This document shows positions 27,102 through 34,835 of a stretch of DNA of 64,000 nucleotides, piece by piece. This stretch comes from Marivirga lumbricoides. Its GTDB lineage: Bacteria > Bacteroidota > Bacteroidia > Cytophagales > Cyclobacteriaceae. Location of the stretch: assembly GCF_014636295.1 (NCBI RefSeq), contig NZ_BMEC01000010.1, positions 1 to 64,000 of the forward strand, in the 5' to 3' direction. The translations under genes and the position numbers were made by a program. The notes beneath the pieces are model-generated. The model ran no database searches. It worked only from the letters and a program-made list of their open reading frames with translations, and was not told the origin of the DNA. Every line of letters starts with the position of its first letter. Position 1 is the first letter of the stretch.

Positions 27102-28156
27102 TGTTTATCGTAATTGTGATGAAGAAGAGTATTGTTTTGGTCAATCGAAGTTATTTTTTTTGTGAAATTCTTATAGAATTGCAATTTCATGGTAGTTTTT
27201 GTGAGATCTATTTTATTTTCATTCAGCGTTAACCAGTCTTCTTGTGAAACTTTTGCCAAAGACATCCAATTGCCAATTCCCATCCTCTTAGGTTTGAAAA
27301 TCTCCACTAATCCAAGTTGCTTAGCTTTATTGATAATAACTGCCGAATAATTATTTCTCAATTCAGCTTTTTGTTCTTTTGATAGAGTTTTATTAGAGGT
27401 GTCATCAGGGTGTGTACTGATTTTAAAAACAAGGTCACCTTCTTCTATTTGAATATAAACTGGATAACCATCTAAAGAATCCCATGAAAGGAGTGCATTT
27501 AAAAATCTCTTAGAGGGATTGTTGACAAAATGCCATTTAATTGCAATACCTACTTTCTCTAATTGAGTGTAGAAGCCCATCCATGCATGCACATTCCACT
27601 CGATCACTTCTATTTTATCAAATTGATGCTCAGCTTGTATTTTTTCCAAGCGATTTTTATAGTCTCTAAATATATCATTTTCAATTTTGGTTGACTCAGC
27701 AAAAATATTTAACAAGTCTTCCCTACTAACAATGTTATATTTCTTCTCTTTAATTTTGTGTAACGAATCTAAGGATTCGTTAATAATTCTTAAGTATATA
27801 GGAACGACTTTTAGTCCTCTTGTAGCACAGTAATTTTCCGCAAAGACCAGATATCTTGTTAATTGGTCATTGTTCTCATCTGCATATACTTTGTCTTCTA
27901 TGAGAATGTAGAATTCATCATTAACAATCAGAGAAATATCAATTTTTCCATGTTGTCGTATGACTTTCAAAGATTTAATTGGTTCATTATAGTTTGGATA
28001 GCTTTTTCGTATAAGAAAAGTAATGAAATTTGTAGATAATTCATTTAAAGCATAGTCTGTCTGCTGAAAAATGGCACTGGACCATTGTGCTAACCAGCTT
28101 AGGAAGGCATCTTGGCTTAATTCTCCTGGAGCATTCTCAAAAATATTGGGTCTCAT
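27098..28156 (-). CDS. PD-(D/E)XK nuclease-family protein
   Basis: 352 aa. The N-terminus ELSQDAFLSWLAQW is typical of the PDDEXK_4 group found in defence loci. The nuclease core is HGKIDISLIV (D73) followed by YILIEDKV (E87-D88-K89), a correct D-(13)-ExK spacing. The C-terminal half is alpha/beta and unassigned. It is the first gene of the three-gene operon with the SF1 helicase and the Mrr-STAND protein. A palindrome lies just upstream (28162-28188). Likely a DNA nuclease acting with the helicase; self/non-self discrimination could come from the element's methyltransferase, which is speculation. Confidence 0.8.
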   Translation of the reverse strand: MRPNIFENAPGELSQDAFLSWLAQWSSAIFQQTDYALNELSTNFITFLIRKSYPNYNEPIKSLKVIRQHGKIDISLIVNDEFYILIEDKVYADENNDQLTRYLVFAENYCATRGLKVVPIYLRIINESLDSLHKIKEKKYNIVSREDLLNIFAESTKIENDIFRDYKNRLEKIQAEHQFDKIEVIEWNVHAWMGFYTQLEKVGIAIKWHFVNNPSKRFLNALLSWDSLDGYPVYIQIEEGDLVFKISTHPDDTSNKTLSKEQKAELRNNYSAVIINKAKQLGLVEIFKPKRMGIGNWMSLAKVSQEDWLTLNENKIDLTKTTMKLQFYKNFTKKITSIDQNNTLLHHNYDKQ

Positions 28157-28161
28157 ATAAC

Positions 28162-28188
28162 ATTTAAGGATTTGATTGATCTTTAAAT
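28162..28188. promoter_or_regulatory. Inverted repeat before the nuclease-helicase-STAND operon
   Basis: ATTTAAGGAT (28162-28171) and ATCTTTAAAT (28179-28188) are 10-bp arms with one mismatch, ending 6 bases upstream of the start codon on the minus strand. The position suits an operator or a structured 5' leader. I see no clear TAnnTTTG promoter in the 85-bp gap. Confidence 0.4.
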
Positions 28189-28241
28189 GTATATACTGAC
28201 GGTATTAATTAAAAATTTTTTATCAAAAAGAAGTGCAGTCT

Positions 28242-28505
28242 TTAGGGCTCCCCCAATCTCTCAAATAAAAATCTGACAATCTCCGGGCGGAGAAGTTTGG
28301 TATGTCTTGTATAGCCAAATTGTTGTAACTCTTCAAAATACATATGAATCCAGGTGGAGAAAGTTTTAGTGCAGACATTGTACATCTCTGCCAGCTCGTA
28401 TTTGTAGTAGGCTTTTACTTTTGGTAGCTGCTCATCATCGAACTTGGATGGAACTCTCTCTAATGAGGAATTATGAATACTTGGAGGTGAAACTGAATTT
28501 TCCAT
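28242..28505 (-). CDS. Small HTH-like protein (DUF4248-like)
   Basis: 87 aa. After a polar N-terminus, YYKYELAEMYNVCTKTFSTWI reads as a helix-turn-helix of the kind found in small Bacteroidota proteins, and LLRPEIVRFLFERLGEP closes the domain. It resembles the DUF4248 group by eye, a tentative match. It is the last gene of the late module and lies 85 bp from the defence operon. It is a possible DNA-binding regulator. Confidence 0.55.
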   Translation of the reverse strand: MENSVSPPSIHNSSLERVPSKFDDEQLPKVKAYYKYELAEMYNVCTKTFSTWIHMYFEELQQFGYTRHTKLLRPEIVRFLFERLGEP

Positions 28506-28515
28506 ACTTTTTCAC

Positions 28516-28929
28516 TTATAGTGTTTTACCACCTATTTTTTTCCAAATGCTTAATGGGATTTTGTCACGAAGGAAAGTATCAAATAAGTAAGCTTTGATC
28601 ATCCCTTCCCATGCAGGCTTTGTCTTCAGGGTTTTCAGTAAAGTTTTTAAGTCGGCTAAATCTTTGGCAGGTAAACCGGATGTTTCTTTACTTATTTTAT
28701 TTTCCAGAGGTTTCAGTTCAGAGGCAGTCAGTTTACGATCAAGACCTTTGAGTTCTATGGCATAATAGGAGTGGCCTTCATTCATTTTTTGATTCAGGTA
28801 ATTCTGAAGTTCTCCGGCAGTGAATAGCCCCTTTTCGAGTAAGCGATTATTACTGCTTTTAAAAATGGCATACCTTCCTTTTATGCTTTTTGACTTTTTT
28901 GTTGAAATGACTCTTCCTTTCATCATCAA
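28516..28929 (-). CDS. Hypothetical protein, 137 aa
   Basis: A basic, helical protein starting MMMKGRVISTKKSKSIKGR, with a long helix-rich C-terminus (LADLKTLLKTLKTKPAWEGM). No signal peptide, membrane helix or motif is visible. The start overlaps the stop of the 134-aa gene by 4 bases. Its neighbours are cell-wall enzymes and small membrane proteins, so it may be structural or an adaptor. Function unknown. Confidence 0.55.
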   Translation of the reverse strand: MMMKGRVISTKKSKSIKGRYAIFKSSNNRLLEKGLFTAGELQNYLNQKMNEGHSYYAIELKGLDRKLTASELKPLENKISKETSGLPAKDLADLKTLLKTLKTKPAWEGMIKAYLFDTFLRDKIPLSIWKKIGGKTL

Positions 28930-29330
28930 TACCTCAATATTTTAAGTTCAGACCGTTTCCATCCTTTCTTCAGCATTTTGTCTAAGGCAATCATGGCTGC
29001 TTTTTTTGTGATGTAAACCTTCGGCTTGGATTGTACTTTATATTTATCTGAAGCCTTCACCTCAGCGCCAAAAATGGCAAAACCGCTTCCTTTTTTTACA
29101 GATGAAGTCTGCCTTACTTTATTCATTCGTTTGATAAGTAATTTTGCAGATTCTTTCTCCGCTTCTGCCGATGTGCTATAAATAGCATGGATATTTTCAA
29201 TTTTTAATCCTCCGCGTACCTGGTTAAAAAGTCCTTCCAAAGTATCAGGATGGCCATCAAATACATCTTCCTTTTCGGCATTTTTGGTTGGAATGTATAC
29301 TATATATAATTTGTTCAGGTCTAATTTCAT
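28926..29330 (-). CDS. Hypothetical protein, 134 aa
   Basis: It begins MKLDLNKLYIVYIPTKNAEK and shows two similar segments, each with a beta strand followed by a Lys-rich helix (AEAEKESAKLLIKRMNK and YITKKAAMIALDKMLKKG), suggesting a small duplicated alpha/beta domain. It has no membrane segment. It overlaps both the preceding and the following gene by 4 bases, so expression is coupled. No known family recognised. Confidence 0.55.
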   Translation of the reverse strand: MKLDLNKLYIVYIPTKNAEKEDVFDGHPDTLEGLFNQVRGGLKIENIHAIYSTSAEAEKESAKLLIKRMNKVRQTSSVKKGSGFAIFGAEVKASDKYKVQSKPKVYITKKAAMIALDKMLKKGWKRSELKILRY

Positions 29331-29563
29331 AAGATGATCAGTTTTAGCTGTCCATTACTGTCTATAAAGCTCAGTGCGTTTAGCGGGGTAGGTTGCTTTT
29401 CAGGAATCAATTCTTCTCCTATTGTATTTCCAAGAAAGCCCCCTAGTAGAATGAATGGATAATAATCCTCAATTTTTAGCTGTTTAGCCAATAGGAATCC
29501 AGCCATAGATCCCATTAGAGCTAGCCCTGCTTTCTGCGTATTTTTAGATAATTTCATAGTCAT
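29327..29563 (-). CDS. Small glycine-rich membrane protein
   Basis: About 78 aa from the start MTMKLSKNTQKAG. A longer in-frame start at 29668 would lie deep inside the previous gene. Two hydrophobic segments, GLALMGSMAGFLLA and YYPFILLGGFLGNTIG, are glycine-rich, like the small membrane proteins of internal-membrane phages or holins. It overlaps the end of the YkuD-like gene by about 20 bases and the next gene by 4. Function unknown. Confidence 0.5.
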   Translation of the reverse strand: MTMKLSKNTQKAGLALMGSMAGFLLAKQLKIEDYYPFILLGGFLGNTIGEELIPEKQPTPLNALSFIDSNGQLKLIIL

Positions 29564-30227
29564 TTTTTTTAAAAAGTCTCTGACCAATCGCTGCAACTGA
29601 ACTTGTAAGTATAGAAGCCCAGGCAGCAGTGCTGAGTTTCCTTCTTCTTTCATCTCTAAAATCCACAAGAGTTAATGTGAAGCTATTCCCATACAATTCT
29701 CTGTGGATGGACGTAAGCTTCATGAAAAAGTCGAAATCAGATGTGTTGGCAAATACCAGACAGCCGGCTGAGTAGCTATCAATAGTTTTAGCTGAACCTG
29801 TCTCTTTGGCCCTGTGCACATTAATTCCAAATCTTCCTTTGTCTGCGAACCCGCTTTCAAACCAATTGAAAATGCCGGATCTGTCGTAGTTCCGGATGAC
29901 GGTTACCTCATCGATTTGGACAAGTGCCTCATAAATGCCCCGGTGCAGGCCCATAGCATAAGCATCTAAGTATTGCCCAGTTTTCAGAAAGGCGGTGCCT
30001 TGCGGATGCATCGGGTTGTCCAACCAATATTGTCCGGGATCGGTAGTTGCGGGAAAAATATGATACAGCCACTGACCTATATGATTTTTGTAGAAAACAT
30101 GAATCTCATCATCGAAGCGGTTACTACGCACATACTTGCTTCTATAGGCAACTATATTGAGTTCATAAGGACGAGTAAAAAGTCTGTAGCCTTTGCGCTT
30201 TAATATTTGCTTTGTTTTATTCAGCAT
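29544..30227 (-). CDS. YkuD-like (L,D-transpeptidase-fold) cell-wall protein
   Basis: 227 aa. The segment GRFGINVHRA (H138) followed by SYSAGCLVFA (C156 in SxGC) matches the His...SxGC active site arrangement of L,D-transpeptidase-like domains, here in a variant common in Bacteroidota phage-like clusters. No signal peptide is seen; a hydrophobic stretch near the C-terminus (AAWASILTSSVAAIG) could be a weak membrane segment. In context with the CHAP amidase and peptidoglycan-binding protein it probably acts on peptidoglycan during entry or release. The exact reaction is uncertain. Confidence 0.6.
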   Translation of the reverse strand: MLNKTKQILKRKGYRLFTRPYELNIVAYRSKYVRSNRFDDEIHVFYKNHIGQWLYHIFPATTDPGQYWLDNPMHPQGTAFLKTGQYLDAYAMGLHRGIYEALVQIDEVTVIRNYDRSGIFNWFESGFADKGRFGINVHRAKETGSAKTIDSYSAGCLVFANTSDFDFFMKLTSIHRELYGNSFTLTLVDFRDERRRKLSTAAWASILTSSVAAIGQRLFKKNDYEII

Positions 30228-30780
30228 CTATAAAATTGCTTACAGCCCAGATTTGCTTTTGTAACCTCCGCTTTCTGTACACGCCATCACCTTCTCTCGA
30301 ACCATCATTATTCGTATTGCCTTCTACAGTAATGACCCATTTGCCTTGCCACTGATCCACAAAACCAATGTGAGCAGGACGCTTTAGTCTTTCATACCAG
30401 ATGAGAAACAAATCTCCCTGCTGAGGAAGCTGCTTTATGAACTCTCCTCTTTTATAAATTAAATTTCGCTCTAGCGCGTAGCTCGGTACCCATGCATTTT
30501 TTGGATGCTCGATGCCCACTTGCTGGTAGCACCAGCTGATAAAAGCTGCACACCAGGCATAACCTGGAGCAAAACCTACCGAAGCCAGATATTGCTCCAC
30601 CTGCGTCCCCCTGTTAGCTCCGCCTTGCTCCCTGACACCTATTTGACTGTTGTATACTTGCTGAAGGCATTGCCTTTGCTGATTTTTGAACTCAGCAGAT
30701 GTTACAGGATTCTGGCCAACAACACTGCGGCAAATAAAAAAGCAAAGAATATAGAGGTAGATAGTTTTAGCTTTTGCCAT
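30217..30780 (-). CDS. Secreted CHAP-like peptidoglycan amidase/endopeptidase
   Basis: 187 aa. An N-terminal signal peptide (KTIYLYILCFFICRSVVG) is followed by a cysteine-hydrolase domain: IGVREQGGANRG, the catalytic Cys in GYAWCAAFISW (C77), His in PAHIGFV (H137) and VEGNTN as third position. This pattern matches the CHAP/TIGR02594-type enzymes that cut peptidoglycan stem peptides. The first 79 bases overlap the end of the upstream membrane-protein gene in another frame, so signal peptide and membrane helix are coded by the same DNA. It overlaps the YkuD-like gene by 11 bases. Confidence 0.75.
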   Translation of the reverse strand: MAKAKTIYLYILCFFICRSVVGQNPVTSAEFKNQQRQCLQQVYNSQIGVREQGGANRGTQVEQYLASVGFAPGYAWCAAFISWCYQQVGIEHPKNAWVPSYALERNLIYKRGEFIKQLPQQGDLFLIWYERLKRPAHIGFVDQWQGKWVITVEGNTNNDGSREGDGVYRKRRLQKQIWAVSNFIDAE

Positions 30781-31088
30781 GCGGTTATGGTTTTAAAGTC
30801 TTGAGCAAATTGATTGTCGAGGTAGTCATCTGAGGTAGGCCAGATCAGTTTCATTAATATTCGCACGATGCCATGTAAAAGGAATAGCCCGATAATAGCA
30901 AAGAGATACATCTGGAATATGCCGGCATCATAAGTAGCTGCTGTAGGGTCCAGTTTCCTCAATAGCCAACTACTATTCACCCATAATACAAGTGCTATCA
31001 CTATAGACGATAACTCACGCCAAACTTTCAGGTAGTTCCACAACCATTTCAGAAGAGGAATCAAATGTTTATCAATCCAATTTTTCAT
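30702..31088 (-). CDS. Three-helix membrane protein, holin candidate
   Basis: 128 aa with three hydrophobic segments: about 26-44 (ELSSIVIALVLWVNSSWLL), 57-82 (GIFQMYLFAIIGLFLLHGIV) and 107-127 (LSTSIFFAFLFAAVLLARIL). Small size, several helices and position directly before a secreted amidase are the usual marks of a holin, though no holin family is recognised. The last 79 bases are shared with the amidase gene in another frame. A structural membrane protein of a virion is an alternative. Confidence 0.55.
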   Translation of the reverse strand: MKNWIDKHLIPLLKWLWNYLKVWRELSSIVIALVLWVNSSWLLRKLDPTAATYDAGIFQMYLFAIIGLFLLHGIVRILMKLIWPTSDDYLDNQFAQDFKTITAWQKLKLSTSIFFAFLFAAVLLARIL

Positions 31089-31123
31089 ATCTTTAAAATT
31101 TAGTTATCTGGTAGAATTATTGC

Positions 31124-32137
31124 TTAGATGAGTTTTAGATTTTGAGACGGGGCATACACTGTTACACCATTTTCAGTAATAATTTGGGCCACACCTTTTT
31201 TATCATTGGTCAGGTAGCCTAATACAGTTTGCGCAGGAATAGCCGGCACCATGTAATCCCCCTGGCCGTTGCGAAGCATGGTAGGTTTACGGGTAATGGC
31301 AATGCTGAAAGATTCGCTGCTCTTCAGGTAATTCTGTAGGGCTTTCATGGAGCCCAAGCCATTTAGTCCGGATAGAGTCCAGGTGCCATTGGCTGACTGT
31401 TTTAACCCCATTCTGCTGAATTCTGCCCTTATTTTCACTTTGGCTGCTTCATTGTTTTTGAATGCTACACTTAGTAGAGCATTGACAGGGCTGGTCACTC
31501 GAACCCCACCAACTCTGGCTGTTGCGAAATGACTCTTTACCGATTGATAATCATTGGTGTTTTGCATTTGCTTTAAAGCAGCTAGAGCAGCAAAAAGATT
31601 TTGCTCGTTTGCTGCCTTAATGAGCTGATCAGCAATAGTTTTTCCGTTTAATGCTCCATTGCTTTTGCTGCTGCCGATAATTTGTGCAAACGTACTTTCT
31701 GACACCACACTATTATAACCTGCAGCTCTTAGGGCCTTTTCAGTCCCACTACCAAATACCCCATCAGGTGTTTCGTCAGGCCTGACGCTGGTGGAACGAA
31801 TATGCTGAGCAGTTTCACCACCTATATTGAGCAAAGCCTGCTGCAATTGCTTTACGAGTGTTCCTTTTGATCCGCTTTTTAGTGGAAAGGAACCACTGCT
31901 TAAGCGTGCCACAGAGGCAGGCAGCGATGGTAGTATGTTGTTGACAATTAAGCCTTCGCTGCGTTGCATAAGTTGCCGATCCTGCAGATAGTTGTATAGA
32001 AAGTAGCCACCACCTAAAACAGCTCCTGCTCCCAGACCATAAATAATATATCGGCGATTTATTCCAGGAGATGTCTTTCTGAGACTGCTCTTCTGCGCAC
32101 CGTTGCTTCTTTTTTGAGTACTTTTTGTTGTTCCCAT
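31124..32137 (-). CDS. Membrane-anchored peptidoglycan-binding-domain protein
   Basis: 337 aa. A basic N-terminus is followed by a transmembrane helix (about 31-50, IYGLGAGAVLGGGYFLYNYL). Residues about 82-145 form a PG_binding_1-like domain: LKSGSKGTLVKQLQQALL and DGVFGSGTEKAL. The rest is helical, ending in a beta segment with GYLTNDKKGVAQII. It anchors in a membrane and reaches the cell wall; in a virus this could be an entry or spike-base protein, in a host complex a wall anchor. It is separated by only 2 bp from the annexin-like gene. Confidence 0.65.
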   Translation of the reverse strand: MGTTKSTQKRSNGAQKSSLRKTSPGINRRYIIYGLGAGAVLGGGYFLYNYLQDRQLMQRSEGLIVNNILPSLPASVARLSSGSFPLKSGSKGTLVKQLQQALLNIGGETAQHIRSTSVRPDETPDGVFGSGTEKALRAAGYNSVVSESTFAQIIGSSKSNGALNGKTIADQLIKAANEQNLFAALAALKQMQNTNDYQSVKSHFATARVGGVRVTSPVNALLSVAFKNNEAAKVKIRAEFSRMGLKQSANGTWTLSGLNGLGSMKALQNYLKSSESFSIAITRKPTMLRNGQGDYMVPAIPAQTVLGYLTNDKKGVAQIITENGVTVYAPSQNLKLI

Positions 32138-32139
32138 AA

Positions 32140-32559
32140 TCAGGTTTTTGAATTAATAATCTGTAAAGCAGTGACAAATTCTTCTGAGGAAAGTTCATCT
32201 TGTAAATCAGCCGACAGATTTCTGCCATAGAGGTCCCGGTATGCCCTTTGTACTTTGTTCATAAAACCATTAGGTATGGACTCCAACACAGTAAAAACCA
32301 TTTCCTCATCTGTCCCCCACCCGAAATAATTGTCATTTTCGAAAGCCATTTTTAGCTGGGTGGCAAAAGCTGCAGGGTTGCCTTCGCTGAGTGCCTGTTG
32401 CTCCCTGATCCCTTGTTTGAAGTTCTTTACCAATGCCCTTGTTCCTAAAAATACACCCGTTGCTGCACCAAGTGCCAGAAGGGAAGAAGTGATTCGACTT
32501 CCCATACTGATCTTTGGCCTGTTTTGCCATGCTTTGTATGCCATTACTGGTAAAGCCAT
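32140..32559 (-). CDS. Small membrane protein with one annexin-like repeat
   Basis: 139 aa. A transmembrane segment (about 22-45, GLY/ALA-rich TSSLLALGAATGVFLGT) precedes a domain strongly reminiscent of an annexin repeat: GWGTDEEMVFTVLESI (80-95), then VQRAYRDLYGRNLSADLQDE (103-122) and LSSEEF. The GxGT turn with an acidic residue about 40 positions later (E122) is how type II calcium sites of annexins are built. Annexins are mainly eukaryotic membrane-binding proteins, with a few bacterial examples. A single repeat on a membrane anchor in a mobile element is odd. Homology is judged by eye. Confidence 0.6.
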   Translation of the reverse strand: MALPVMAYKAWQNRPKISMGSRITSSLLALGAATGVFLGTRALVKNFKQGIREQQALSEGNPAAFATQLKMAFENDNYFGWGTDEEMVFTVLESIPNGFMNKVQRAYRDLYGRNLSADLQDELSSEEFVTALQIINSKT

Positions 32560-32561
32560 TT

Positions 32562-32747
32562 TTACTTAATATTGAGTTTCATTTTGACCACATTCCGTAC
32601 AAAAGCGTCAGTCTTAAAAATCTTTTCCATCTTAATGATACCTTCAGCTTTAAAGCTATCTACCATCGTTTCAAAAGCTTTCTTTACCTGACTGGCTTCT
32701 ACTTTGCTTTTAGCTTGTAGCTTCACATTAATATTGAATTCTTCCAT
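32562..32747 (-). CDS. Hypothetical protein, 61 aa
   Basis: A small protein starting MEEFNINVKLQAKSKVEASQ, with an alternating strand-helix-strand pattern and no membrane helix. It sits 2 bp from the annexin-like gene and overlaps the coiled-coil gene by 20 bases. The tight packing supports expression. No family recognised. Confidence 0.5.
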   Translation of the reverse strand: MEEFNINVKLQAKSKVEASQVKKAFETMVDSFKAEGIIKMEKIFKTDAFVRNVVKMKLNIK

Positions 32748-33663
32748 TTTGATTGTCTTGAATAGTATTTACTCCCTCTTGCTGACTGGAGGCAGCTTGT
32801 TGTTTTGTTTTTCTGATTTTGCTCATTTGGGTCAGGTAGTAGCTCACCTTGCCAATCATACTTTCATCCTCCTTAGTTTGCTCACCGAGCTGCGCGATGA
32901 GTTGTACCACTTGCTCAAATTGCTCATCATTGAATAGCTCCTTGAAATACTCTGCTATCTGGAGCAAATTTTGTTGTTCTTCTGATAAGCTGTTTGCAGG
33001 AAGCAATTGCTTCATGTCTTCGCCACTGAGGCTACCCAAGGTAGTTGCCAGCCCCTGTATTTCTTTAGGGTATTTGCTGGCAAGTCCGCTTATAGCACCC
33101 GGGAGCAAAGCCTTTCCCAATTCAATCATGCTAAGCTTCTTAATAAGCTCATCGATCTCGGCAGATTTTTCATCGAGCGTATCCTCCGATTTTTCAAGTG
33201 CTTTTTCCAGCTTCTCTATTTCCTTTAGCAAAGCCGCATTATCTTTTTTAGCAGCTTCGAAATCTCTTTTGAGTAGCTCGTCCCTTAACAGATTGCTTAC
33301 CTGTCCATGAATTCCATCTAAGGCTTCCTCCCTGCTTCGGGAAAGCTCCTCCAATTTGTGCTTTAACTGGTCATTTTCTAGCGATAGCTTCTGAATGGCC
33401 AGCTGGTCCTGCAGCTTTGCCTGGTCTTTAGAATAATTTAGATGCTCAGAAATTCCCATTTGAAATGTTGGCTTTTTAGCAGGAATGCTTTGCTCACTTT
33501 GCAGAATTTCTGCATCATTTCTTAACACCTGAAGATGTTGCTGAGCACCATTGAGCTTATGCTTTACATAGGCGCTTTCATTATCAATTCCTAAACGCTC
33601 CATCTCCTCATACTGCTCTTCGGTAAGTCTTACAGATCCTGGTTTTCGTTGCCTGTATTCCAT
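32728..33663 (-). CDS. Long coiled-coil protein
   Basis: 311 aa. The N-terminus TEEQYEEMERLGIDNESAYV is ordered; residues about 95-180 are an uninterrupted coiled coil (LEELSRSREEALDGI, EKLEKALEKSEDTLDEKSAE), and the C-terminal part is helical and Gln-rich. No catalytic motif. It is probably a structural or scaffolding protein of whatever complex this module builds. Its end overlaps the 61-aa gene by 20 bases and its start directly abuts the 103-aa gene. Confidence 0.6.
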   Translation of the reverse strand: MEYRQRKPGSVRLTEEQYEEMERLGIDNESAYVKHKLNGAQQHLQVLRNDAEILQSEQSIPAKKPTFQMGISEHLNYSKDQAKLQDQLAIQKLSLENDQLKHKLEELSRSREEALDGIHGQVSNLLRDELLKRDFEAAKKDNAALLKEIEKLEKALEKSEDTLDEKSAEIDELIKKLSMIELGKALLPGAISGLASKYPKEIQGLATTLGSLSGEDMKQLLPANSLSEEQQNLLQIAEYFKELFNDEQFEQVVQLIAQLGEQTKEDESMIGKVSYYLTQMSKIRKTKQQAASSQQEGVNTIQDNQNGRIQY

Positions 33664-33975
33664 TTAGTTGATCAATAGCACTTGAATAAATTTTACTTTT
33701 TTTACTTCATTTGAATTGTTTCTGATGATGATGGCATCGGCATGCTCATGTATATTTTCTGAGAGCAGCGGATTGCTATCATCATATTCACCAAGGTCTG
33801 AGCTGATGCTTATCCCTTCCTGGGCTTCCAGTAAAAACCAGATTTCATTATAAGCGGAAAGGATGATTTCCTGTCTCGCTTGCAGGTTCAAATCCTGGAA
33901 AATCATGCGGTGTTTCTGGAAACCTCTTTCCTCGACTCTTTGAGGCAGATATCTTAAGACAAATTCTTCAGTCAC
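33664..33975 (-). CDS. Small beta-rich protein, 103 aa
   Basis: The C-terminal half alternates short strands and turns (ADAIIIRNNSNEVKKVKFIQ), the first half is mixed. It belongs to a run of five small, soluble, beta-rich proteins (33664-35862) with similar sizes and no enzymatic motifs. That run could be capsid, spike or fibre-type components. It overlaps the 105-aa gene by 4 bases. Confidence 0.5.
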   Translation of the reverse strand: MTEEFVLRYLPQRVEERGFQKHRMIFQDLNLQARQEIILSAYNEIWFLLEAQEGISISSDLGEYDDSNPLLSENIHEHADAIIIRNNSNEVKKVKFIQVLLIN

Positions 33976-34289
33976 GATTGAATTGATTTCTCAGATTCTT
34001 CCAGCATCAACCAAATTTTGATCGTGTAGGGTCCCGAAGCCATTTGACTGTCTCTATAGGCTCCTGAAATGTAATCCCCCTCAATGTGTACATCCAGAGG
34101 ATGTATTATTGGAATGCTGAGTGGTTCATTAAGCTCCATTTCAATCCCATTACAATTCAAGTCATATCCCGCCAGATATTGCTCCTGCTCCAAGGCATTC
34201 TGATCTCGCTCAATAGACACAATACTCGTTACATGCTCTTTCAGCTCCACACCCTGCTTGCTTATGATTGAAAGTTCTCCTAATTCCAT
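33972..34289 (-). CDS. Small beta-rich protein, 105 aa
   Basis: It begins MELGELSIISKQGVELKEH and continues as alternating strands, ending with YTIKIWLMLEESEKSIQS. There is no signal peptide or membrane segment. The motif order suggests a compact beta sandwich. It may pair with the adjacent beta-rich proteins. No known family recognised. Confidence 0.5.
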   Translation of the reverse strand: MELGELSIISKQGVELKEHVTSIVSIERDQNALEQEQYLAGYDLNCNGIEMELNEPLSIPIIHPLDVHIEGDYISGAYRDSQMASGPYTIKIWLMLEESEKSIQS

Positions 34290-34292
34290 GTT

Positions 34293-34835
34293 TTAATAAT
34301 CCTCATCTTCATTCCTGGAATCGGCAGAAACACATAATTCTACAGTTCCGCAACCTTCATATTTACTTTCCCAGACCCAATAATATTCTTCAGAGCCAGT
34401 CCAAAAGTCTCTTAGTGAAATTGTGACCGGCTCTTTAAATTTCCCGGTTCTCCCATTGATGAACAGATTGTATTTACCCAGCTTGTGAGGCTGAGCATAG
34501 TACAGCTTTTCACAAGGAGGAACATGAACCGACAAGCAAAGCGTTGCACCAGTAGTCTTCTCGTTTCGTAACCTGTAGATCAGAGACTGAGAAATTGCTG
34601 CGTTCGGTGCACTTCCCACGTAAACCCTACTGGCAAAAGGAATTTCCGAAGGAGTATTATGAGTAAAGATGATTCCAACAACCTTATGTACCTGAAAAGG
34701 AATCTTCTGTTGGAAAGTCTGATATTGCCCTTTTTCGGTGATTTGCATTTCAATAGGGATTAACCGCCTCTTAATCATAGATTGATTCATTTCTGGATGA
34801 TCATCTCCCAGTGCTTCCAAATTTTGTCTCATCAT
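34293..34835 (-). CDS. Beta-rich protein, 180 aa; candidate jelly-roll subunit
   Basis: After a polar N-terminus, strands appear in the order typical of a beta sandwich: KRRLIPIEMQITEKG, FQVHKVVGIIFTHN, ASRVYVGSA, GATLCLSVHVPP, KYNLFINGR, EPVTISLRDF, and GTVELCVSAD. It has no signal peptide. With the two following gene products it makes a set that could form single-jelly-roll capsid or vertex proteins. It overlaps the 130-aa gene by 4 bases. The assignment needs structure prediction. Confidence 0.5.
   Translation of the reverse strand: MMRQNLEALGDDHPEMNQSMIKRRLIPIEMQITEKGQYQTFQQKIPFQVHKVVGIIFTHNTPSEIPFASRVYVGSAPNAAISQSLIYRLRNEKTTGATLCLSVHVPPCEKLYYAQPHKLGKYNLFINGRTGKFKEPVTISLRDFWTGSEEYYWVWESKYEGCGTVELCVSADSRNEDEDY

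Noticed and set aside
32849-33310. 153-aa Ser-rich plus-strand frame
   Set aside because: It is antisense to the coiled-coil protein; the Ser/Phe bias is the mirror of Glu/Lys-rich codons.
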